A DNA stretch of 64,000 bases from Akebia trifoliata. Lineage: Eukaryota; Streptophyta; Magnoliopsida; Ranunculales; Lardizabalaceae. The number at the start of each line of letters is the position of its first letter. The first letter of the stretch is position 1. Shown here in pieces: positions 58,471 to 64,000 of this stretch. The notes beneath the pieces were generated by a model. It was not told the DNA's origin. It was given only the letters and a program-made list of their open reading frames with translations, and did no database searches. The DNA lies in contig CM030714.1 in assembly GCA_017979445.1 (NCBI GenBank), positions 9,685,069 through 9,749,068 of the forward strand, in the 5' to 3' direction. The translations under genes and the position numbers were made by a program.

Positions 58471-59569
58471 AATGAAAACGAGAGCATTAAGTCTACGTTC
58501 TTTTACTCCCTCAGAGAATACTGATGTCGAGGGGTATAAATATTAAGTTTAAAAATAAAGGAATATCTCAAATATTCACCAAAATATTGAGGAGGTGCAA
58601 CTAAATTTCAAAAACTAAAATTCTAAGGTTGTAGCCAGATACAAGAACCATGGACCACTAATATTACTCTAAGAAAGTGAACTCCTAATGTCCTCTCATC
58701 ACTCTTTATGTAAACAACACGTGTCAATCACACCGTGAAAACAGTTGGTGAATTCAAGGTTGTGGGGTCACCCACCAATGTCTTTAATCAACAATATTGT
58801 GATGATGACAACCATATCGTCCAACGTGAATTAAAAAACCCTGTTATATAGTCAAACAAGGGTACGAGATCAAATCATAAATGGTCTCTCAACTTTCAAC
58901 CAAGGCTAAAGTATTTTCTACATCACTTATTTATTTGGAGGCCCCAACTTCCAACCTTCATCTCTCATCTTCTATCTCCCTTGTGGAGTTTTACCATGAA
59001 AATCACTACTCTCCTCACAAATTATAGAAATGTTCTTAATTAAAGACTTTAGTGGACCTCATCAATCCAAATTATTCCCAAGACTAGGGAACAAAGTCAT
59101 AGCAAATCATCCGTAATGAATTCATTAATAAATAAAAAGTCGTTCATCTCATATGAGTTTGAATTCTTCTGATGGGAGGCGAATGGAACTGTTGATTATC
59201 TTGAACACTTGAAAGTTTATATTAGTAATTTTTACATAATTAAGAATGCTCTAATCATACCTTGAGAGTTGACGGGGATCTATGTTGTAATTACTCTCGT
59301 AGATTTTGATTTTTATAGGGAATTATTAGTATAAAAAAAAAAAAAAAGTCACCATAACTTGATTATTGCTCCAACTGATAAAATCCAAGGTCCAAATATG
59401 TTTAGGTGATACAGAGTATGTAGACGTCGAAAATTGAAATATAACAATACCCTAAAGTTATAAATATCAATTCTAAAGCCTTTAGAGATTATCTTGATCC
59501 TTCGGGAAAAAATTTGGGCATAAATATCTAGTGAATAACAAGAAACCACAAATCCTACTTAAAATAATG
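58471..59569. other. Intergenic, no gene seen
   Basis: 58500-58590 has a dispersed foldback repeat end (TCTCAAATATTCACCAAAAT). An A-run lies at about 59333-59346. Nothing else was recognised. Confidence 0.4.
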
Positions 59570-60165
59570 TTTCGTTCTCAATTAATAAAATGCAATGAGT
59601 CTCGAAAGAAGAAAAGGCGTACAAATCTCTATAGACAAGAACACGCAACAAATGTTATTCTCTATTGAGAAATTTTCATTTTCAATTGATAAATTGAGAA
59701 GTTTAGAGAAAAGAAAAAAAAAAAACTTTTTTTTCTCTATAAGAAAAGCCTCATTCTCGGTTTATACACTACACTACGTGGAAAAAGGGATAAATTCGGT
59801 GCGATTCTTTTCAACACTACGTGAAAAATGGTTAAATTTGTCTGACATTGGCGTCGAATTCATCATTTTTCATGTAGTGATAAAACGCAAATTTCTAAAA
59901 GAAGAAAAGTATTGCAATCCTCTCGAAGAAGAACTAGCAACCCAAGAAGTCATTTTTCTTTTTCAAATAAAAGCCTCCTTATTAATCGATAAACACAAAT
60001 CTTTGAGAAAAGAAAAATCATGCAACACCCTCAAAAAACAAACAACAGTAGAAGTTGTTTTTCTTTTTTCAATTAAAAGCCACCTTCTTAATTAATAAAG
60101 CGTAAAGCCCAAAGATAAGAAAAGTCATTTAATACCTTCCAAAGAGATTGCAAGAAATGTATTTT
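59570..60165. repeat. Degenerate tandem repeat, about 110-bp unit, interrupted by a CACTA mini-element
   Basis: About five units, each with AATTGATAAA/ATTAATAAA, a GAGAAAAGAAAA-type block, CATGCAA.AC.CTC and CAATTAAAAGCC. The 166-codon plus-strand frame across this array is Lys/Phe/Ser-rich, repeats the same motifs and follows the repeat, so it is not called as a gene. Confidence 0.65.
59767..59879. mobile_element. CACTA-like mini-element, 113 bp, 3-bp duplication ATA
   Basis: Starts CACTACACTACGTGGAAAAA and ends TTTTTCATGTAGTG, whose reverse is CACTACATGAAAAA. ATA flanks both sides (59764-59766 and 59880-59882), the 3-bp duplication expected for CACTA/EnSpm elements. An internal CACTACGTGAAAAATGG repeats the terminus, as in subterminal repeats of that superfamily. 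Confidence 0.65.
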
Positions 60166-60169
60166 CATG

Positions 60170-61300
60170 CCCTCATCCAGAAGTTTTGAGTGTCAATAAA
60201 AGATTAATGCAAATCCTAATACATATTTGTCATGTTGTTTCCATTAGTCCTGGTGAGGTACACAATTTGTTGTAATTGGTGGTGTATCGATATACCATAA
60301 ACTCTATCAATTGGGTTGCAACATGACACCATATCCATTGCGCGACACCAACAAGTGGCATACTCTTTCAAGGACTCATTATTATTTTTTATTTCACACA
60401 TATTAGTATAGAATTAAATTGAGGCACATGATTCGTTCAATCAAACCCAATTTTTTCGAATAAGACTTGGATGATAATGATTTATGAGGTTCACCGTGTG
60501 GCACGAGACTTGCTCTTGGGTAATTTGGAAATATCATAAAATGTAAGGGTCGACATTTTCAGAAGTACTATATACATAAAGTAAGGGCCGTACATGGGAT
60601 GCTTAAAGATTGCCATCATCACCATTCACATTACATCTTTAAGGGTATGATTCATCTTTCTCTATTTTTATATTTGTTGGCTTATAATCTGAAATACAAG
60701 CAAACCATCATCTTCACATTTATAAGGGAACGAAAGAGGGCGGTGGAGAAGACTAGTTGGGTTGGCACTTAATTTAAGGAATGGGAGTCATGTGGCCCAG
60801 ACACTATGTTTTAAATACAATGGACTTTTCGGGTCTATTCACCCTCAACAACCCCCCACCCCCGCCCCTTCCTCTCCTTTTATCTTTACTATTATGATAA
60901 GAGAATAAAAGTGGTTCGATACAATTATTAGGATCTCCTAAATGCCCCCACTTTTACATTTTAATTTAATAAAATCAGGGTCATTTGGTAAAAAACCAAG
61001 AAAATCGCAATTTCACAATCCTATAATCATATCGTTTGGATTTCAAAAATTACAAAAATATCATTTTACTATATAATATTCAAGAACCCTTTAGCTTAAT
61101 ATTTTAGATTACAAATAAACCCTTCTGATACATGTGCTTTGCACATGCCACCTTCTAGCTTTCTTTTAAATTAACTTCCAAAAAAATTTCCCAATTTAGG
61201 GTTGGGTCTAATTCTTTCCTTCAATGCTTATGCTGAATTTCAAACTAAACTTTGGCCAGTGGACATTAAATTAATCGGATACATTTTTTAGCCATTGGGT
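60170..61300. other. Intergenic, no gene seen
   Basis: AT-rich spacer. A C-rich patch (ACCCCCCACCCCCGCCCC) lies at about 60849-60870. No exon was recognised. Confidence 0.4.
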
Positions 61301-61306
61301 TTGAGC

Positions 61307-61837
61307 TAGGGGTGTGCTACTTGGCCCGGTTCAAATCGAGAATTGAACCAAACCAATAACTTTGGACTTATTTTGTTCAGTTTGGAATAACTTGCAGTTT
61401 GATATTGGCTTAAGAAAACAAAGAAGCGATCAATTTAGTTCGGTGCTCGATTCAAGGTTTGTATAAAACTGAACCCCTAATAAAAGAAATAAATAAATAT
61501 TAATTTATTATGGATTGGAGCATGAAAGAAGGTGGAAAATTATTATTATTATTATTATTTTTTCACTTTGCTTCATTGTTAGGAGTTAGGAGTAAGATTA
61601 GTAACTAATTATATAAAGTATTTCATGTTTATTATTTATTTGTTTCTTTTCATTAAAATATATATTGCTTCCAAGCACGTTTATAATATATTGGCAACCT
61701 ATAGAAATGAATTAAACCAAATCGATCTTAATTAAGTTTTGTTTAGATTGATTGTATGGGCAATTTGGTTCGATTTTGATTCTTATCGACCTAGGTTGGT
61801 TTAGTTTCGATGGCCCAAATCGTAGCCAAGTCCCCTT
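61307..61837. mobile_element. hAT-type MITE with perfect 8-bp duplication GTTTGAGC
   Basis: 531 bp, starts TAGGGGTGTGCTACTTGGCC and ends AGCCAAGTCCCCTT. GTTTGAGC is at 61299-61306 and 61838-61845, an exact 8-bp duplication. The interior is collinear with the elements at 53598 and 54771 (AATTGAACCAAACCAATAAC, CTATAGAA, GGTTGGTTTAGTTTCGAT). No transposase. The first bases of a related MITE (TGGTTTAAAAACTC) follow at about 61853. Confidence 0.85.
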
Positions 61838-62339
61838 GTTTGAGCAAATTATGGTTTAAAAACTCATCCACAACTAGATGAATTGGACGAGTTATCCTGG
61901 TCTTGGAGGTAAACTAGGTGAGATAGACGATGTAGATCCTTTGTCACATTGACTTGTTTGAGATCCGAGATGCCTTTTTTATATTTTGAAAAACTTGCTC
62001 GAATTAACCAGGTTTTGCATTATAGATTTAATGCAAAATAAATATATATTTTTAATTATTTAAATATTTATTATCTAGATAAAAATAGGATTTTGTCACT
62101 GAGCAACTTATAATCTTCTTATATGTCAGTTCCAAGGGTAAGAGTAAGATTTCCATCTCACAACAAATAGGGCTTATGGTGGAGGTTGAAATAGTAAAAA
62201 AAAGGAAATTTAATTTGCTAGAGGTTGAAGAGCAGGACATTTCCAATATTGTTATAGTTTAATAACACAGGTGATATCTCTAATTTTCACTAAAATCATG
62301 AGGAATACTACCGCAAAATTATACCTTTTTTGGGTAATT

Positions 62340-63900
62340 TAGTAAAATCCCTAGTGAAATTAAAGATGGGACTACTCCCCTTGACTTATGTTGACCCGGT
62401 CAAATCATTAACAAAAGTAATAATCAGTTAATAAAGATAGTAAAATGTCAAAAATACCCTTATGTGTTGAAATTACGAAAATGTCATTCTGAAAATGTCG
62501 ATCTAATCATTCTAAAGATGGTAACGTTGAGAACCCTAATCGTTTTTTTTATCGATATAAACCTAAACTTCGTTATTTTGAAACTTAATCTCATCATTTC
62601 CAACCATTTCTCATCATTTTCAACTCAATTTCATATTTTTCAACATAATATCAATGTGTTTATCCTAATCTTATCGTTATCATCTCATCAGAACAACATT
62701 CTTAGACCCAATGCTTAGAACCTCTACATGGAAAACATTGAAATAATAAATAAATAAATAAAACTAGAGAAAAAAAATCAAAAGAAAATATGAAACGATG
62801 AAGAAAATGAAATTAGTAGTACATCTCTCCTATAAGTACATATGCTAGTTCTACCCCCTTGCAAAATGGGCAATATTAGTGTTCCCCGCTACGAAAATGC
62901 AATCAGGTCTCCCCCCTTTGAATTTTGTTGACCCAATCAAACCATTAACAAAAACTATAATCAGTTAATAGAGATGGTAAAATGTCAAAAATACCCTTAT
63001 GTGTTGAAATTATGAAAATGTCATTCGATCAAAGTAACTCAACAGTGTTGTATCTAATCGCTCTAAAGACAATAACCTTGAGAACCTTAATCGTTTTCAA
63101 CCAATTTCTCATCGATCTAAACCTAAATTTTATTACTTTGAAATTTAATCTCATCATTTCCAATCTGTTCTTATCATTTTCAACTAAATTTTATATTTTT
63201 CAACCTAATATCAATGTGTTCATCCCAATCCTATCGTTTTCATCTCATCCCAACAGCATTCATTGACCCAATGCTTAGACCCTCCACATGGAAAACACCA
63301 AAACCCAACAAAAAAAAAAAAAACTAAAGAAATATTAAAAGAAATTGAGAGAAAATATTAAACAACGAAGAAAATGAAATTAGTAATACCTCCCTACTAT
63401 AAATATATATATGTTAATTCTACCCCCCGCCCCTCTTCGCTCCCATAGTAAAGAGCACAAACAGGGTTTTTTCTTTATTTTTATTTCGTGAAAACTTATG
63501 CTTTGAGTCAAAACCACCACCAATTCCATGAAACATGCTATATTTAACTTGATTAATGTTAATGGTAGGATTTCAAATAAATGAGTTTAAGGAATAGAAC
63601 CCTAATACTCTTGTCAACATTCCAACAATAACAAATACAAATCCTAAAAATATTTCAATCCAACAGTTGATATTTAATTACATTTTTTTATTTTTTCAAT
63701 TAAGACAATGTCATTTTGATTATTTAAATGCTACAAGGGTAACTTGGGTATTCAAACTATAGACTATCAGCAAAACAAATGTTGATAACGATTTGACCTG
63801 GTCAACATAAGTCCAGCTGGTAAACCTCAACTTGCATTTTGGGGAGGGGAACCCTAATTTCACCTATTTTGTAGGGGATGTTGCTAAAATACCCCTATTT
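62340..63900. repeat. Composite element: inverted ends around a 537-bp tandem duplication
   Basis: Left end CTTATGTTGACCCGGTCAAA at about 62385 and right end TTTGACCTGGTCAACATAAG at about 63792-63811 are inverted copies. Flanking text (GGTAATTTAGTAAAATCCCT at the left; CTAAAATACCCC at the right) extends the inverted repeat. Inside, GTCAAAAATACCCTTATGTG recurs with a period of about 537 bases, and both units carry AACCTTAATCG, TTTTCAACATAATATCAATG-type text and GACCCAATGCTTAGA. The two small plus-strand frames (62464-62718, 62982-63266) are the same repeat translated twice and are not called as genes. Confidence 0.65.
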
Positions 63901-64000
63901 TTTTCTTCAAGAAGGGTCATTAAATATTCAACGACCGGTGTCATGACAACATTGTTCATGTTAAGAGGGCTTAGAAAATTTTTCTTTTTTAAGTTGATTT

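Noticed and set aside
59595..60095. 166-codon open frame on the plus strand
   Set aside because: It follows a degenerate 110-bp tandem repeat and is interrupted by a CACTA-like insertion; the protein simply repeats the DNA motif (Lys/Phe/Ser-rich) and has no domain.
62464..63266. Two similar small open frames as a duplicated gene pair
   Set aside because: They are two copies of one 537-bp non-coding repeat unit; the similarity continues through untranslated parts and there is no domain.

Overview
The window is nuclear DNA from a flowering plant. The coding models have plant-type introns (GT..AG, mostly 85-360 bp), the gene families are typical of land plants, and the spacers are AT-rich with many small transposable elements. 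A short decayed piece of plastid DNA is also present. The species cannot be fixed from the sequence; a dicot-like angiosperm is the safest statement. Gene density is low: four intact-looking genes and two broken ones in 64 kb.

Layout. 0-6 kb: an unusual palindromic MITE sitting in (TA)n, then a two-exon small gene (1275-5737) broken by one frameshift and one in-frame stop, whose 4.2-kb intron is full of repeats. 6.9-7.5 kb: a single-exon gene for a basic 179-aa protein of unknown function. 7.9-21 kb: repeats, including two LTRs bounded by exact 5-bp target-site duplications (11825-13678 and 17950-19675), a hAT-like element, tandem repeats around a strong TATA box, and a 0.7-kb inverted repeat. 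21.5-24.1 kb: a seven-exon GH9 endo-1,4-beta-glucanase. 24.1-27.5 kb: a convergent LRR receptor kinase with an intact kinase half but an ectodomain and juxtamembrane region carrying three frameshifts and a stop codon. 28.5-30.2 kb: at least four tandem copies of the same palindromic MITE, each separated by (TA)n. 30.5-30.7 kb: a relic of duplicated RLK 5' flank. 31-38 kb: SINE, Gypsy-like remnants and low-complexity DNA. 39.2-40.5 kb: an intronless GPR107/GOST-type seven-membrane-span protein gene. 42-45 kb: LINE remnants, one with a SINE inserted. 47.0-49.5 kb: a five-exon GDSL esterase/lipase on the minus strand. 50.3-50.8 kb: a plastid rps11-rpoA fragment. 51.8-64 kb: no gene seen; hAT-type MITEs with 8-bp duplications, a 1.17-kb tandem duplication, a 113-bp CACTA-like element and a palindromic tandem block.

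The genes do not form a pathway. Two encode proteins predicted to be secreted (the wall-acting GH9 enzyme and the GDSL hydrolase), one a Golgi/endomembrane 7TM protein and one a former cell-surface receptor. The main unusual signal is the family of double-hairpin MITEs in TA microsatellites. Other points of note are an Asp-to-Asn change in the GH9 active-site signature, several long unannotated hairpins, and the two pseudogenes. Everything was read by eye; no database search was run.
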